The notes: generated by a model from the sequence alone, not told the origin. Positions 27,459 through 37,688 are shown, numbered from the stretch's first letter. The stretch is 64,000 nt of DNA from Veillonella sp. VA142 (GCF_003992135.1 NZ_RQVN01000008.1:1-64000), one strand, 5' to 3'. Numbers and translations are program-made.

Positions 27459-29680
27459 GATTTTCCTCCTCGATGTACTGAATATACATCCTTCACTCGT
27501 CTCAATTTAGTCATAACAAAGTCAAGCTGTGACAAATCTTTAATATCTAACATTAAATGGATAGTAACATTTTTTGTCTCATCTGTTTTTGCATTAATAT
27601 TAGAAATATTAATCTTCATTTCTGATAAGGCTGCCATTACTTCCATTAACAAACCGCTACGATCGTATGCATGAACAGAGACGCTCACTTGGAATTGATC
27701 CTGTGTAGCTCCTTCCCAATCCACCTCAATCATACGGTTCAAGTCATCTGGGGTGTGCCCAATATTGGTACAATCTGCACGGTGCACAGAAACACCACGA
27801 CCTCTCGTAATATAACCAATAATATCGTCGCCTGGAACAGGGTTGCAGCAACGGGCCATGCGCACCATGACACCGGCTTCTCCCTTTACAAGGACCCCAC
27901 TACTACTTTTCTTGGATTTCCCTTGATGCACTTTAAGGCGGTCAATAACAGCCATCGTATTTTTTCGCTGTTCTTCCTTAGCTACTTCTTGCTTATGAAT
28001 ATCAACCAATCTTAGCAACACAGTATTTACTGAAAGTCCACCAAATCCGACGGCAGAATACAATTCAGCTTCACCGCCAGCGTTCAAGGATTTTCCAATC
28101 TTTTCTAGGCGGCCACTTTTCGTTAACTCTTTCCAATCATATCCCAATCGCTTCGCTTCTTTTTCTAGCAGCTCACGACCTTTGACGATATTTTCTTCTT
28201 TATTTTCTCGCTTAAACCAATTTCTAATCTTAGTCTTACTTTCCGTAGACCCTACGATATTTAACCAGTCTAGCCGCGGTTTCCCATTTTTAGAGGTAAC
28301 GATTTCAACGATATCCCCATTTTGCAATTCATAATCTAAAGGAACAATCTTGCCATTAATCTTCGCCCCTACACACTTATTACCCACATCAGTATGAACA
28401 CGGTAGGCAAAATCAAGTGGTACCGTTCCTTTTGGCAACTTCATAACGTCACCTTTAGGGGTAAAAACGAAGACTTCTCCTGTAAAGACATCAAGTTTTA
28501 AGGCATTCAACAGCTCTTTAGGGTCACTTCCATCTTGCCATTCTAACACTCGACGGATCCAGCCTACCTTTGCATCAAAATCAGCTTCTGCTTTGCCTTT
28601 ATTCCCCTCTTTATATCGCCAATGGGCGGCTACACCATACTCAGATACACGATGCATATCCCAGGTACGAATTTGAATTTCTACCGGCTGACCTTTTGTG
28701 CCGATGACGGTGGTGTGCAAGGATTGATACATATTTGACTTAGGCATGGCAATATAATCTTTAAAGCGATACGGTAATGGCTTCCACAAACTATGCACTG
28801 TACCTAGCACGGCATAACAATCTGGAATCGTATCTACAATGACACGCACTGCATATAAATCGTAAATCTGAGATAAATCACGATTATCTTTTTTCATCTT
28901 CTTATAAATACTATAAAAATGCTTTGGCCGTCCCTTCACATCCGCCGTAATATGAGCGTGTTCCAAGGCATCTTTCAAAATATTCATAGTATCATTTACG
29001 ATATCTTCGCGGGCTTGTCGTTTTTCACTCATCTGTTGCACTAGGTCATAATATTTTTCTGGTTCTAAATAGCGGAACGATAAATCTTCTAGTTCCCATT
29101 TAATATTAAAAATCCCTAAGCGATGTGCCAATGGTGCGAAAATTTCTAGTGTTTCTTGGGCAATACGCTGCTGTTTATCTGGCCTCATATGTTTCAAGGT
29201 GCGCATATTATGTAAGCGGTCCCCTAACTTAATGACCACTACCCGCACATCTTTTGCCATGGCTAAAATCATCTTACGATAATTTTCAATTTGTTGTTCT
29301 TCTTTTGTTTGATATTGAAATTGATTCAGTTTTGTAACACCATCTACTAAAAACGCTACTTCTGGCCCAAATTGATTTTCAATTTCTTCTAAGCTAATCT
29401 CTGTATCTTCCACTACATCATGTAATAAAGCAGATACTAAGGTTGACCGGTCAATTTGTAGTTCACTCAAGATGGTTGCAACCCCTAAAGGATGCAAGAT
29501 ATACGGTTCTCCAGAAGCCCTTTTTTGAGGTGCATGAGCTTTATCAGCTAAGGCAAAAGCTCGTTCTATCACTGTCCAATCTTCTTCTGGTAAATAGGAC
29601 CGAACACGATCCATAAATTGTCCATATTCTCGCTCTTTATTAAATGTATGTTCCTGAGGGGTACTTATAGTACTTACCAT
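27455..29680 (-). CDS. relA: Bifunctional (p)ppGpp synthetase/hydrolase RelA/SpoT
   Basis: The long RSH stringent-response enzyme, 741 residues. The N-terminal HD hydrolase has [20 protein letters not shown] and [12 protein letters not shown], intact enough for ppGpp hydrolysis. The synthetase domain has [14 protein letters not shown] and [15 protein letters not shown] domain ([16 protein letters not shown]), a zinc-finger-like region ([19 protein letters not shown] with H and C) and a C-terminal ACT domain follow. Its ATG overlaps the recJ stop codon. Confidence 0.96.
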   Translation of the reverse strand: MVSTISTPQEHTFNKEREYGQFMDRVRSYLPEEDWTVIERAFALADKAHAPQKRASGEPYILHPLGVATILSELQIDRSTLVSALLHDVVEDTEISLEEIENQFGPEVAFLVDGVTKLNQFQYQTKEEQQIENYRKMILAMAKDVRVVVIKLGDRLHNMRTLKHMRPDKQQRIAQETLEIFAPLAHRLGIFNIKWELEDLSFRYLEPEKYYDLVQQMSEKRQAREDIVNDTMNILKDALEHAHITADVKGRPKHFYSIYKKMKKDNRDLSQIYDLYAVRVIVDTIPDCYAVLGTVHSLWKPLPYRFKDYIAMPKSNMYQSLHTTVIGTKGQPVEIQIRTWDMHRVSEYGVAAHWRYKEGNKGKAEADFDAKVGWIRRVLEWQDGSDPKELLNALKLDVFTGEVFVFTPKGDVMKLPKGTVPLDFAYRVHTDVGNKCVGAKINGKIVPLDYELQNGDIVEIVTSKNGKPRLDWLNIVGSTESKTKIRNWFKRENKEENIVKGRELLEKEAKRLGYDWKELTKSGRLEKIGKSLNAGGEAELYSAVGFGGLSVNTVLLRLVDIHKQEVAKEEQRKNTMAVIDRLKVHQGKSKKSSSGVLVKGEAGVMVRMARCCNPVPGDDIIGYITRGRGVSVHRADCTNIGHTPDDLNRMIEVDWEGATQDQFQVSVSVHAYDRSGLLMEVMAALSEMKINISNINAKTDETKNVTIHLMLDIKDLSQLDFVMTKLRRVKDVYSVHRGGKS

Positions 29681-31686
29681 TACGCTCCCTCCTGACTATA
29701 TGTCATAAACGTCAATGACGTGTGAAGTTCCAATTTTTGTTGCACATTCAACCAACGATACACATGACGTCCATCTTCTAACACTTCTTCTTTCAAAATG
29801 CCTAATTCCTTAAACACTTCTAAAGCAAGAATAGCTTCCCGTGGAGTCATGTCTTCTGGCTTACTCTCCAAGGTTTCCCGTTCCACAATATATTTCGGTG
29901 CCGTTGAAGCCCGGAATATTTGTTTCACCACCGTATACAGTTGACGTAAACTATCTACTTCTAATCGCTCTCGTTGCTGGGAAAGTGGCGCCAAATCTTG
30001 CACAATCAGCTGTGGTGTCACCACACCTTGCCACTCATTTTTCTGCAAGGAAAAGGCTACTTTTACAGGATCATCGGCAAAAATTTCTTGCATATAATGT
30101 TCCCCTTGCCAAGCCACTGCATCAATGGGACCTTGTTGGCCTTGCAAGATAATCTTGCAATGATTTTTTTGAAAGCCCATAGGATATAAGTTTTGCACAC
30201 GAATCCTAGGAAGCGCAAAAACAGGTGTACTATTTCCCATCCCATAGGGCTCTAAAGTCGCAATTTCATCGATAAGATCAATACTAATATCATCACTGTT
30301 CACTGCCCCATCAATAGTGACAATAGGAATATAATCTTCTTCTGTCAATTGGTTACGACAAAATTCACTTGCTTTTTCTCGCAAAGCATCAATATTGTCT
30401 GCTTGTATACTAAACCCAGCTGCCTGTGCATGACCGCCAAACTGTATTAATGTATCCCCTGCATAAGTTAACATATCATACATGTTACAATGATCAATAC
30501 TACGACAAGATCCCTTGCCAATCCCATCGTTAATACTAATCACCATAGTTGGTTTATAAAAGGCTTCTACCAAACGAGAGGCAACGATACCGATCACTCC
30601 CGGATGCCAACCTTCACCAGCTACCACGATACATTGATCTGCCAAATTCCCTTGTGCTAATACCGATTGATACGCTTCTTCAAAAATAGCTCGTTCAATC
30701 TGTTGTCGCTCCATATTCGTTTCTTGCAACTCTTCTGCAATTTCCATGGCCTCATCGGGGTCAGTGGTAATCAGCAATTCTACAGCACGTGTCGCATGTG
30801 TTACCCGTCCTGCTGCATTTAATCGTGGTGCTAAGGTAAATCCAATATGACCTGCCGTTAACACTTTACCTTCTAAGCCAGCTACTTGCACCAAGGCTTG
30901 AATGCCTACGTTAGGGGACTCTGTCATTTTGCACAAACCTTCACGAACAATAATCCGATTTTCTCCCACCAAAGGAACCACATCGGCTACTGTACCTAAT
31001 GCTACAATATCTAGGTCTTCACGATATTCTTCACCTGTGCGACGCTTCCATAAAGCTTGACATACTTTGAAAGCCACCCCCACTCCAGATAAATTTTTAT
31101 CTGTATAAGGACAACCTGGTTGTTTATGATTTACTACTGCTGTAGCCCTTGGGATTTGCGGTGGTGATGTATGATGATCTGTAATAATCATGGACACGCG
31201 ATTTCTCACAGCTTCTACAATCTCATAGGAACTAATACCGCAGTCTACAGAAATAATTAAATCTGTTTGTTGCGCAATTAAATATTCTAAAGCTTCTAAA
31301 TTAAGACCATAGCCTTCACTTTGTCGCTCTGGAATATAATACGTTACATTCGCTCCTAAGCGCGAAAAAAAACGGTACATTAGTGATGTAGCAGTAATAC
31401 CATCCACATCATAATCTCCGTAAATAACAATGGATCCATTCATAGCTAAGACTCTTTCAATTTCTTCCACAGCCTGTGCCATACCTTTTAACATAAAAGG
31501 ATCTAATAAATCATCCATTGTACTATATAAGAATGTTCGACCTTCTTCTACAGTGGTAATCCCACGGTTCACCAATAAATGAGAAACAATAGGATGCACT
31601 GCTAATCCAGAGGTCAATTGAGATTCTACTTCTTCTTGGTTTTCAGCAATTTTCCAACGTTTGCCGTTTCGTTTATCTAGTTTCAT
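29680..31686 (-). CDS. recJ: Single-stranded-DNA-specific exonuclease RecJ
   Basis: 5'-3' ssDNA exonuclease of mismatch and recombination repair. DHH-family motifs are IYGDYDVDGITATSL near residue 80, SVDCGISS, and ITDHHTSPP; the DHHA1 half includes GWHPGVIGIVASR and FGGHAQAAG. An OB-fold and a C-terminal domain complete it. The ATG at 31686 follows AGAGGTACGT; upstream in-frame codons overlap the promoter, so they are unlikely to be translated. First gene of the train ending in aspS. Confidence 0.94.
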   Translation of the reverse strand: MKLDKRNGKRWKIAENQEEVESQLTSGLAVHPIVSHLLVNRGITTVEEGRTFLYSTMDDLLDPFMLKGMAQAVEEIERVLAMNGSIVIYGDYDVDGITATSLMYRFFSRLGANVTYYIPERQSEGYGLNLEALEYLIAQQTDLIISVDCGISSYEIVEAVRNRVSMIITDHHTSPPQIPRATAVVNHKQPGCPYTDKNLSGVGVAFKVCQALWKRRTGEEYREDLDIVALGTVADVVPLVGENRIIVREGLCKMTESPNVGIQALVQVAGLEGKVLTAGHIGFTLAPRLNAAGRVTHATRAVELLITTDPDEAMEIAEELQETNMERQQIERAIFEEAYQSVLAQGNLADQCIVVAGEGWHPGVIGIVASRLVEAFYKPTMVISINDGIGKGSCRSIDHCNMYDMLTYAGDTLIQFGGHAQAAGFSIQADNIDALREKASEFCRNQLTEEDYIPIVTIDGAVNSDDISIDLIDEIATLEPYGMGNSTPVFALPRIRVQNLYPMGFQKNHCKIILQGQQGPIDAVAWQGEHYMQEIFADDPVKVAFSLQKNEWQGVVTPQLIVQDLAPLSQQRERLEVDSLRQLYTVVKQIFRASTAPKYIVERETLESKPEDMTPREAILALEVFKELGILKEEVLEDGRHVYRWLNVQQKLELHTSLTFMTYSQEGA

Positions 31687-31711
31687 ACGTACCTCTTGGA
31701 TGGATATTTCT

Positions 31712-31758
31712 TTCATTATCATTATCATTATTATACATGAAAGTTTAAGCATTTTCAA
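31712..31758 (-). promoter_or_regulatory. recJ-operon promoter with Fur/PerR-like box
   Basis: Minus strand TTGAAA (31753-31758), 17 bases, TATAAT (31730-31735). Running from the -10 into the start region are three ATAATG repeats (GATAAT-type hexamers), plus AATAATGATACTTATT beside the -35. Adjacent GATAAT hexamers are the Fur-box pattern, and a Fur-family gene lies downstream in the same train. The remaining ~230 bases to the rpsI terminator show nothing recognisable. Confidence 0.65.
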
Positions 31759-31991
31759 TAAGTATCATTATTAAAAATTAAGTATTTTCCATTGTTTTTC
31801 CTTATAACAAAGTACTATCTACAATAGATTTACTATCATATGAGTTATTATTTTTTATTATGGCATCCCCTCTAACCATATATTTTCAATCAATTCAATC
31901 ACAACAAGTCCAATAGATTCCATACATCTTAGAATCTCATCAAATATATAAAGCTCACATTATCCAACGCAACTTACAATTAGATAACAAA

Positions 31992-32022
31992 AGAGCCCAG
32001 TACCACAAGGATACTGGACTCT
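31992..32022 (-). terminator. rpsI terminator
   Basis: AGAGTCCAGTATCC pairs with GGTACTGGGCTCT on the minus strand (32009-32022 with 31992-32004), then TTTTG. It ends the rplM-rpsI transcript shortly after the stop codon. Confidence 0.8.
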
Positions 32023-32034
32023 ATAATCGCCAAA

Positions 32035-32427
32035 TTAACGTTTGGAGAATTGAGATGCTTTACGAGCTTTTTTAAGACCGTATTTTTTACGTTCTTTCAT
32101 ACGTGGGTCACGAGTCAAGAAGCCAGCCTTTTTAAGACCTTGGCGAAGTTCGCCATCAACTTCTAATAATGCACGGGACACACCGTGACGAATTGCACCA
32201 GCTTGACCGGATGGGCCGCCACCAGCTACAGTTGCCACAACGTCGTATTGTTCTAAAGTGTTTGTTAATACCAATGGTTGTTTAACAATCAACTCAAGAG
32301 TTTGACGACCGAAATATTCATTTAATTCGCGCTTGTTTACAGTGATTTTACCTGTACCCGGTACCAGACGAACTCTAGCAACGGAAGATTTTCTACGACC
32401 AGTGCCGTAGTATTGTGCTACTGCCAT
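32035..32427 (-). CDS. rpsI: 30S ribosomal protein S9
   Basis: Universal small-subunit protein S9 (uS9), 130 residues. Begins [20 protein letters not shown], contains [19 protein letters not shown], and ends in the conserved [11 protein letters not shown] tail whose last residues reach the P-site tRNA. Follows rplM as in nearly all bacteria. Confidence 0.99.
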   Translation of the reverse strand: MAVAQYYGTGRRKSSVARVRLVPGTGKITVNKRELNEYFGRQTLELIVKQPLVLTNTLEQYDVVATVAGGGPSGQAGAIRHGVSRALLEVDGELRQGLKKAGFLTRDPRMKERKKYGLKKARKASQFSKR

Positions 32428-32448
32428 TATATGTTCCTCCTCCCGGTA

Positions 32449-32889
32449 TTAACGGATATCTAATTCCAAAACTTCTGGTTTTTGAGCAGCATGTGGATGC
32501 TCTGCGCCAGCGTATACATTCAATTTACGGTATTGTTGTGCACCCAATTTATTTTTTGGAAGCATACCTTTAACTGCCATTTCGATTACACGCTCAGGAT
32601 GTTTTTCCAACATCATAGCAAGTGTAGTGAAACGAGATCCGCCTGGATAACCAGAATGACGGAAATATTCTTTTTGTAATAATTTTTTACCTGTTACACG
32701 AACTTTTTCTGCGTTCACAACGATAACGTGGTCACCAGTGTCTGCATGTGGTGTAAAAGTTGGTTTATGTTTGCCCCGAAGAACTTTAGCAACTTCGGCA
32801 GCAAGACGTCCTAAAGTTTTACCTTCAGCGTCAACAACATACCATTTGCGTTCAATATTGTTCGCATTGGCCATAAATGTAGTTTTCAT
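32449..32889 (-). CDS. rplM: 50S ribosomal protein L13
   Basis: Large-subunit protein uL13, 146 residues, an early assembly protein. Family sequences: [38 protein letters not shown] and GMLPKNKLG. First gene of the operon, behind a structured leader. Confidence 0.99.
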   Translation of the reverse strand: MKTTFMANANNIERKWYVVDAEGKTLGRLAAEVAKVLRGKHKPTFTPHADTGDHVIVVNAEKVRVTGKKLLQKEYFRHSGYPGGSRFTTLAMMLEKHPERVIEMAVKGMLPKNKLGAQQYRKLNVYAGAEHPHAAQKPEVLELDIR

Positions 32890-32925
32890 GCTGCTTTCCT
32901 CCTAATAACAAGAATGTATTAACAG

Positions 32926-32973
32926 AAGCAATTGCCACCTTCCGGGGCTAGTGGAAGTTCGTACAAATTGCTT
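32926..32973 (-). ncRNA. L13 operon leader (r-protein autoregulatory element)
   Basis: The rplM 5' UTR folds into AAGCAATT...AATTGCTT capped by CTTCC...GGAAG with loop ACTAGCCCC. Position and shape resemble the Firmicute L13 leader that L13 binds to repress its operon. Family assignment is by resemblance only. Confidence 0.6.
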
Positions 32974-32981
32974 ACCGAAAT

Positions 32982-33011
32982 ATTATACTCAAAACTCAAA
33001 GGATATGTCAA
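32982..33011 (-). promoter_or_regulatory. rplM-rpsI promoter
   Basis: Minus strand TTGACA (33006-33011), 18 bases, TATAAT (32982-32987): near-consensus, as expected for ribosomal protein genes. It starts just after the stop codon of the murB fusion. Confidence 0.85.
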
Positions 33012-33014
33012 GGT

Positions 33015-34457
33015 TTACCCCAAAGATTTCTTTAACAACCAATCGATATCAACCTTCTCTGGAGTCACAATGAATTGGTGTTCTCCAAATTTTTCAAAAC
33101 CATACTTTGTATAAAAATGTTGCGCTTTATCATTTTTCTCCCAAACGCCAAGCCAAGCCCAAGCAAAACCACCAGACTCGGCGATGCGCAAGGATTTTTC
33201 AAACAAGGCTTTGCCCACACCTTGTCCATGGTACTCTTTAAGCACATATATGCGTTGCACTTCAAAGGCATTCTCTAGTTCATACTCTGTTTGTGCGTCG
33301 CCCCAATTCACTTTCAGATAGCCTGCTAATACATCGTCAACGTATGCTAAGTATGTTTCACTCTCACTATGAGCTAACTCGTTACGCAATACATCTTGGT
33401 TATAAGCCTCATCAAAGAAGGCTTGCAATTCCTCTTCTGTATTGTCATGGCTGAACGTCTCTCTAAATGTATCGGCACACAATTTAGATAGCACAGGAAT
33501 ATCTATTTCTTGAGCTCGTACGATAGTCACTACAGAACCTGTTCTCTCTTGGGCTTCCCCTAAAATACGCACCTCTGGTTCCAACTGCACTCCATGAACT
33601 GCATGAATCCGCTTTTGCACCTCATGAATCACACCGAGCACATCATTAGCTGTAGCACCTCCGCGATTGACTACAAAGCCAGCATGCTTCGTAGATACCT
33701 CTGCGGGACCTACGGATAATCCTTTCAAACCTGTTTGGTCAATCAAAGTTCCTGCATAATATCCCGGTGGGCGCTTGAATGTTGAACCTGCGCTGGCATG
33801 TTCCAGTGGTTGTTTAGACTCTCGTTTTTCAGTAAGATCGTCCATTCGTTCTTGGATATCAGCTGGGTTATTCTCTTGCAGCTCCATCGTCACGCGAACG
33901 ATGATTTCATGGTTCTCGTGAAAGCGACTATGGCGATAGGCAAACTGCAATTCTTCTCGACTATAATGGTGCAAATTCCCTTCCATATCCACTGCATCCA
34001 CACCAATGACTACTTGGTTCATTTCTCCATCATAGGCACCTGCATTCATAAATACAGCACCACCCAAACTACCAGGAATGCCGATAGCAAATTCTAAACC
34101 GCTCAAACTTTCACGTTGCGCATATTCAGAAACTTCTTTCAAAGTATACCCTGCACTCATAATAATCGTTGTGCCCTCCCGATATTGTTCCTCTTGTAAT
34201 TCTTTCAAGCAAAGCACAACGCCACGCATGCCTCCATCTTGAATCAATACATTAGAGCCTAGGCCTAGCACAAAAGGTTCAATACCATGGTCGTTCAATA
34301 CATGCATACAATCTTGCAATTCTTGTACAGAGTGAGGTAATACAAGTAAATCGGCGGGACCTCCAATTTGAAAGGTCGTGAAAGGCGCCAACAAAGCATT
34401 TCTTTGGATACGATCCGATGGAACCACCTGTTGCAATGCTTCCCATACAGCGTTCAT
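33015..34457 (-). CDS. murB: UDP-N-acetylenolpyruvoylglucosamine reductase fused to a GNAT acetyltransferase
   Basis: Residues 1-~300 are a complete type-II MurB, the FAD enzyme making UDP-MurNAc: FTTFQIGGPADLLVLP, GLGSNVLIQDGG, FAIGIPGSLGGAVFMNAGAYDG, the catalytic-Ser motif ASAGSTFKRPPGYYAG, and the terminal Glu in LEPEVRILG. The same frame continues for ~170 residues as a GNAT acetyltransferase (VTIVRAQEIDIPVLSKLC; acetyl-CoA loop IYVLKEYHGQGVGKALFE; WLGVWEKNDKAQHFYTKYGF), close to PaiA-type polyamine N-acetyltransferases. No stop or ribosome site separates them, so a 480-residue fusion is predicted. MurB is usually ~300 residues. The acceptor of the acetyl group is unknown. Confidence 0.9.
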   Translation of the reverse strand: MNAVWEALQQVVPSDRIQRNALLAPFTTFQIGGPADLLVLPHSVQELQDCMHVLNDHGIEPFVLGLGSNVLIQDGGMRGVVLCLKELQEEQYREGTTIIMSAGYTLKEVSEYAQRESLSGLEFAIGIPGSLGGAVFMNAGAYDGEMNQVVIGVDAVDMEGNLHHYSREELQFAYRHSRFHENHEIIVRVTMELQENNPADIQERMDDLTEKRESKQPLEHASAGSTFKRPPGYYAGTLIDQTGLKGLSVGPAEVSTKHAGFVVNRGGATANDVLGVIHEVQKRIHAVHGVQLEPEVRILGEAQERTGSVVTIVRAQEIDIPVLSKLCADTFRETFSHDNTEEELQAFFDEAYNQDVLRNELAHSESETYLAYVDDVLAGYLKVNWGDAQTEYELENAFEVQRIYVLKEYHGQGVGKALFEKSLRIAESGGFAWAWLGVWEKNDKAQHFYTKYGFEKFGEHQFIVTPEKVDIDWLLKKSLG

Positions 34458-34458
34458 A

Positions 34459-34809
34459 TTACTGTGCCTTTTCTAAAATTTTCATACCTTCAGTGATTGG
34501 TTCGCTGATGATGCGATAAATATCGTTTGCTACTTGTGTCCAACGTGCATGCGCTGTTAAGTACGCATTCGCACCAGAATTAGCTTGTACCATTGGCAAT
34601 AAGCCTTCTAATTTTTTCAATAATTCTTCTGCTTCAGGAGCGTCTGCAATTTTTGCATATTCCAATTGCATTTGCAAAGACATAAATTCTTCTACCATGC
34701 CTTTTGCTGCTTGGTCATCTTTAATAGCCTCTTGAGCTGCCATCATTTCTTTATGTTCTTCGCTGTCACGCATTGCTTTTTGTAATTCATAAGCTACATC
34801 GTAATTCAT
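34459..34809 (-). CDS. YlbF/YmcA family protein
   Basis: A 116-residue all-helical Com_YlbF (DUF964) protein: NYDVAYELQKAMRDSEEHKEM, a central LQMQLEYAKI, and a C-terminal amphipathic helix. In B. subtilis YlbF and YmcA act with YaaT as the Y-complex that steers RNase Y. rny is present at 6-7.5 kb, so a similar role is plausible. It ends within two bases of the murB start. Confidence 0.82.
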   Translation of the reverse strand: MNYDVAYELQKAMRDSEEHKEMMAAQEAIKDDQAAKGMVEEFMSLQMQLEYAKIADAPEAEELLKKLEGLLPMVQANSGANAYLTAHARWTQVANDIYRIISEPITEGMKILEKAQ

Positions 34810-34849
34810 AGTTTCTCCTCCATCCTATTAGGATTTCATTCTTATATAC

Positions 34850-35338
34850 TTACACCTCGATAGATACACCTGGTCCAACGGCCTGCAAATCTGGGAAATC
34901 CAGTTGGCGCATAGCTTCATAGGCAATGATTGCCACCGCATTCGATAAATTCAAAGACCGCGCTTCATCAATCATCGGAATGCGAATGCATGTGCCTGGA
35001 TTGGCTGCCACAATTTCTTCTGGCAAACCTTTTGTTTCTTTACCAAACACGAGCATATCTCCAATTTCATATTGCACTTCTGCGTACGTATGGGCAGCCT
35101 TTGTCGTAGCATACCAAAAACGCCGATCTTTATATTGTTCATACACTTCATCCAAGGACTTATGTATTTTTACATCTACTAGATGCCAATAATCAAGACC
35201 TGCTCGTTTTAAATATTTATCTTCAATGGAAAACCCCAAAGGTTCCACCAAATGTAGTGTCATATGATTTGCTGCACAAAGGCGTGCAATATTGCCTGTA
35301 TTACCAGGAATTTCCGGTTCTACTAATACAATTTCCAT
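34850..35338 (-). CDS. trmL: tRNA (cytidine(34)-2'-O)-methyltransferase
   Basis: Small SPOUT-class methyltransferase (TrmL/CspR) methylating the wobble ribose of leucine tRNAs. The opening IVLVEPEIPGNTGNIARLC, the middle LVFGKETKGLPEE and the trefoil-knot sequence RIPMIDEARSLNLSNAVAI are diagnostic. 162 residues is the usual length. Confidence 0.95.
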   Translation of the reverse strand: MEIVLVEPEIPGNTGNIARLCAANHMTLHLVEPLGFSIEDKYLKRAGLDYWHLVDVKIHKSLDEVYEQYKDRRFWYATTKAAHTYAEVQYEIGDMLVFGKETKGLPEEIVAANPGTCIRIPMIDEARSLNLSNAVAIIAYEAMRQLDFPDLQAVGPGVSIEV

Positions 35339-35353
35339 GATTCACCTACTATC

Positions 35354-35824
35354 TTATCGCTTAAAATGTCCGCTTTTACCACCTTGTTTTTCCACAAGAT
35401 ACACAGGACCAATGGTCATAGTTTTATCTACGGCTTTTACCATATCATAGACAGTTAATAGCCCCACTTGAACCGCTGTTAACGCTTCCATTTCCACCCC
35501 TGTAGGACCTGTGGTTTTCACTGTACTACGAATACATACAGCACGTTGTTCTTCTACTAAAGAGCAGTCTACACTCACCTTCGTCAACGCCAATGGATGG
35601 CATAACGGAATGAGGTTAGACGTTTGTTTTGCTCCCATGATGGCTGCCAATTGTGCCACTGCCAGAACATCACCTTTCTTGACATTCCCAGACGCCACAA
35701 TACTGAAAGCTTCCTCACTGAGCGTAATAAACCCTTCTGCTACAGCCACGCGCTCTGTGTGATCCTTTTGGGACACATCCACCATATGCGCATTACCGCC
35801 TTCATCAAAATGTGTTAATTTCAT
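35354..35824 (-). CDS. moaC: Cyclic pyranopterin monophosphate synthase
   Basis: Second step of molybdopterin synthesis with MoaA. Family signatures: [18 protein letters not shown] and [26 protein letters not shown]. The ATG at 35824 follows GGAGGTATCT; four codons upstream are in frame but contain that site. No other molybdenum-cofactor gene is in the window. Confidence 0.94.
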   Translation of the reverse strand: MKLTHFDEGGNAHMVDVSQKDHTERVAVAEGFITLSEEAFSIVASGNVKKGDVLAVAQLAAIMGAKQTSNLIPLCHPLALTKVSVDCSLVEEQRAVCIRSTVKTTGPTGVEMEALTAVQVGLLTVYDMVKAVDKTMTIGPVYLVEKQGGKSGHFKR

Positions 35825-35907
35825 AGATACCTCCATGTGAAGATTATTATACCATAGAGAAGGGAGAGACGTCAGTAATCTATGTTAGAGAAAAGAGTGT
35901 ACGCAAA

Positions 35908-36004
35908 AAGGATTGCCACATTAGCATATGCTAGTAACAATCCTTTCAGGTAGAAATATTTCATATTCTCTGCTATCAAGATCCGTACGCCAATGAAATA
36001 TTTC
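35908..36004. terminator. Two tandem hairpins between moaC and the UPF0173 gene
   Basis: AAGGATTG/CAATCCTT (about 35910-35944) closes an inner arm TAGCATATGCTA. Next to it is a perfect 12-bp inverted repeat GAAATATTTCAT/ATGAAATATTTC (35953-35964 with 35993-36004). Probably terminators for the minus-strand UPF0173 gene. Confidence 0.55.
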
Positions 36005-36063
36005 CATCGATTCTTGTAATTTTTATTTCTTCAAGGAACTATTTATTGTTCATATTCTTTATA

Positions 36064-36738
36064 TTACAGCTCGATAGTTTGACCTGGATTCACCACAAGT
36101 CCCGCTTGTTTATGTTTTGCTTCTAACAACGCCACAAAGGTTGCTGGCTCTTTATCGATCACAGGCCATGTTTTGTAATGAATTGGAATCGTTGTATTCG
36201 CTTGAATCCAAGAGGCTGCTGTCACAGCATCTTCCACGCCCATAGTAAAGTTATCACCAATTGGTAATAAGGCATAGTCAATTTCACCATGGCGACTGAT
36301 TAATTTCATATCGCTGAACAATGCCGTGTCCCCAGCAAAGTATACACGTTTACCAAAGAACTCAATCACTACACCTGCTGCATGTCCACCAGATACACCA
36401 GAACCATGGAAGGCCGGCGTTAAACGAATGGATCCAAATGGAAAATTGAACTTTCCACCTAAATGCATCGCATGAGCACGAGCACCAGCCGACACCGCTT
36501 TACCTGCTACCTCTGCCGTAGAGATCACAAGAGCATTATTCTTCTTCGCAATCGCATCTGTATCACCATAATGATCATCATGACCATGAGATACAAAGAT
36601 ATATTGACACTCTATATCCTCTGCCTTTGCCGCATCCCAAGTATTACCCGTAAAAAACGGATCACAAACCAATGTCACATCTCCATTGCTCAAAGCAAAC
36701 GTAGCATGACCATAATACGTTAACGTTACATTGCTCAT
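36064..36738 (-). CDS. UPF0173 metal-dependent hydrolase
   Basis: A 224-residue MBL-fold protein of the UlaG-like/UPF0173 group. Zinc-binding motif is SHGHDDHYGDTDAI near residue 50, with further ligands in AFHGSGVSGGHAAG, FAGDTALFSDM and IPIHYKTWP. Opening LTYYGHATFAL is typical. The biological substrate of the family is unknown. Confidence 0.9.
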   Translation of the reverse strand: MSNVTLTYYGHATFALSNGDVTLVCDPFFTGNTWDAAKAEDIECQYIFVSHGHDDHYGDTDAIAKKNNALVISTAEVAGKAVSAGARAHAMHLGGKFNFPFGSIRLTPAFHGSGVSGGHAAGVVIEFFGKRVYFAGDTALFSDMKLISRHGEIDYALLPIGDNFTMGVEDAVTAASWIQANTTIPIHYKTWPVIDKEPATFVALLEAKHKQAGLVVNPGQTIEL

Positions 36739-36835
36739 AAGAATACCTCCCTTGTATACACTTATATATCATGTTTATTAAGTAAATTATAACATTCAAG
36801 GAAAGTGAGTCGCAAGATATTGGAAGTGTATACAT

Positions 36836-36881
36836 AAAAGCGACCACCTCCCACAGTTACCTGTAAGAAGTGGTCGCTTTT
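36836..36881. terminator. Terminator hairpin downstream of the orphan gene
   Basis: A perfect 12-bp stem AAAAGCGACCAC/GTGGTCGCTTTT (36836-36847 with 36870-36881), reading A-run-stem-T-run on both strands, hence bidirectional. A near-identical hairpin lies on the other side of the gene at 37689-37731. Confidence 0.8.
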
Positions 36882-36885
36882 AATC

Positions 36886-37539
36886 TTATATAAACTGACG
36901 TAAGCAATCTCTATCCTCTTGTACGGTACTAACCAAATAATTGATATCATCTAATATATATGTATACTCAGTTCCTTTAGTAGCATTCCACTTACCAGAC
37001 AGGTTAAAATCTATATGTTGTTCCGTATAAACAGAAAATATATCCTTTGGCGCCAACTTTTCTTGCGCTAATCCTTCATCACTAGCTGCGTCAGCATTAT
37101 CAATATTTATATGCCCCCGTTCCAGATACATATCAACTGCATCCATCCGGCGACCACACCTATCAATACAAATGTAGCACTTTTGATACTCATTTCTCCA
37201 AGTATATCCTACAAGACCACTACAATTATTAACACATTCGAGAATAGCTAATTTTTCCTCTAAAGTATTAGGTTCTCTAATATCTACATTAATACATACA
37301 TAGTACCACCATTTGTATATCATTAACTCAATTTTATCATTTTCAGTTCCAACCAAAAATGGAATTTTAATATCCACATAAGTTTCATCACCTTCTTTTA
37401 TAATTTCAGCTTCATAACCACTGTTTTCTACAGATAACTTAATCGCTTCTACGAGGCTAATATTATAATCAACATTAATAGTTTCAAAATGAATCGGCTT
37501 CATGCTATCGTTATTTTTTCCATCATCCATACAATTCAT
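36886..37539 (-). CDS. Hypothetical protein, YbjN-like possibility
   Basis: A 217-residue soluble, acidic protein with no signal peptide or membrane segment. It starts at 37539 behind TAGGAGAGAAAAT. The first 120 residues look like an alpha/beta domain (SLVEAIKLSVENSGYEAEI, YVDIKIPFLVG, WWYYVCINVDI, LEEKLAILECVNNCSGLVG), reminiscent of YbjN-type type-III-chaperone-like folds. This is weak inference only. Aromatic and AT-rich, flanked by duplicated hairpins, so it may be an acquired cassette. Confidence 0.65.
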   Translation of the reverse strand: MNCMDDGKNNDSMKPIHFETINVDYNISLVEAIKLSVENSGYEAEIIKEGDETYVDIKIPFLVGTENDKIELMIYKWWYYVCINVDIREPNTLEEKLAILECVNNCSGLVGYTWRNEYQKCYICIDRCGRRMDAVDMYLERGHINIDNADAASDEGLAQEKLAPKDIFSVYTEQHIDFNLSGKWNATKGTEYTYILDDINYLVSTVQEDRDCLRQFI

Positions 37540-37688
37540 ATTTTCTCTCCTAACTACATATTTCAAAAATAAATATTCAATTTCTACCTACACTTTAAGA
37601 AATAGTTACCTTTAATTCTATACTCTGCCCGTCTCGTTGACAAGGTGGCATGAGAAACATTTCTACTTAATTTTACTCACCACAATAC

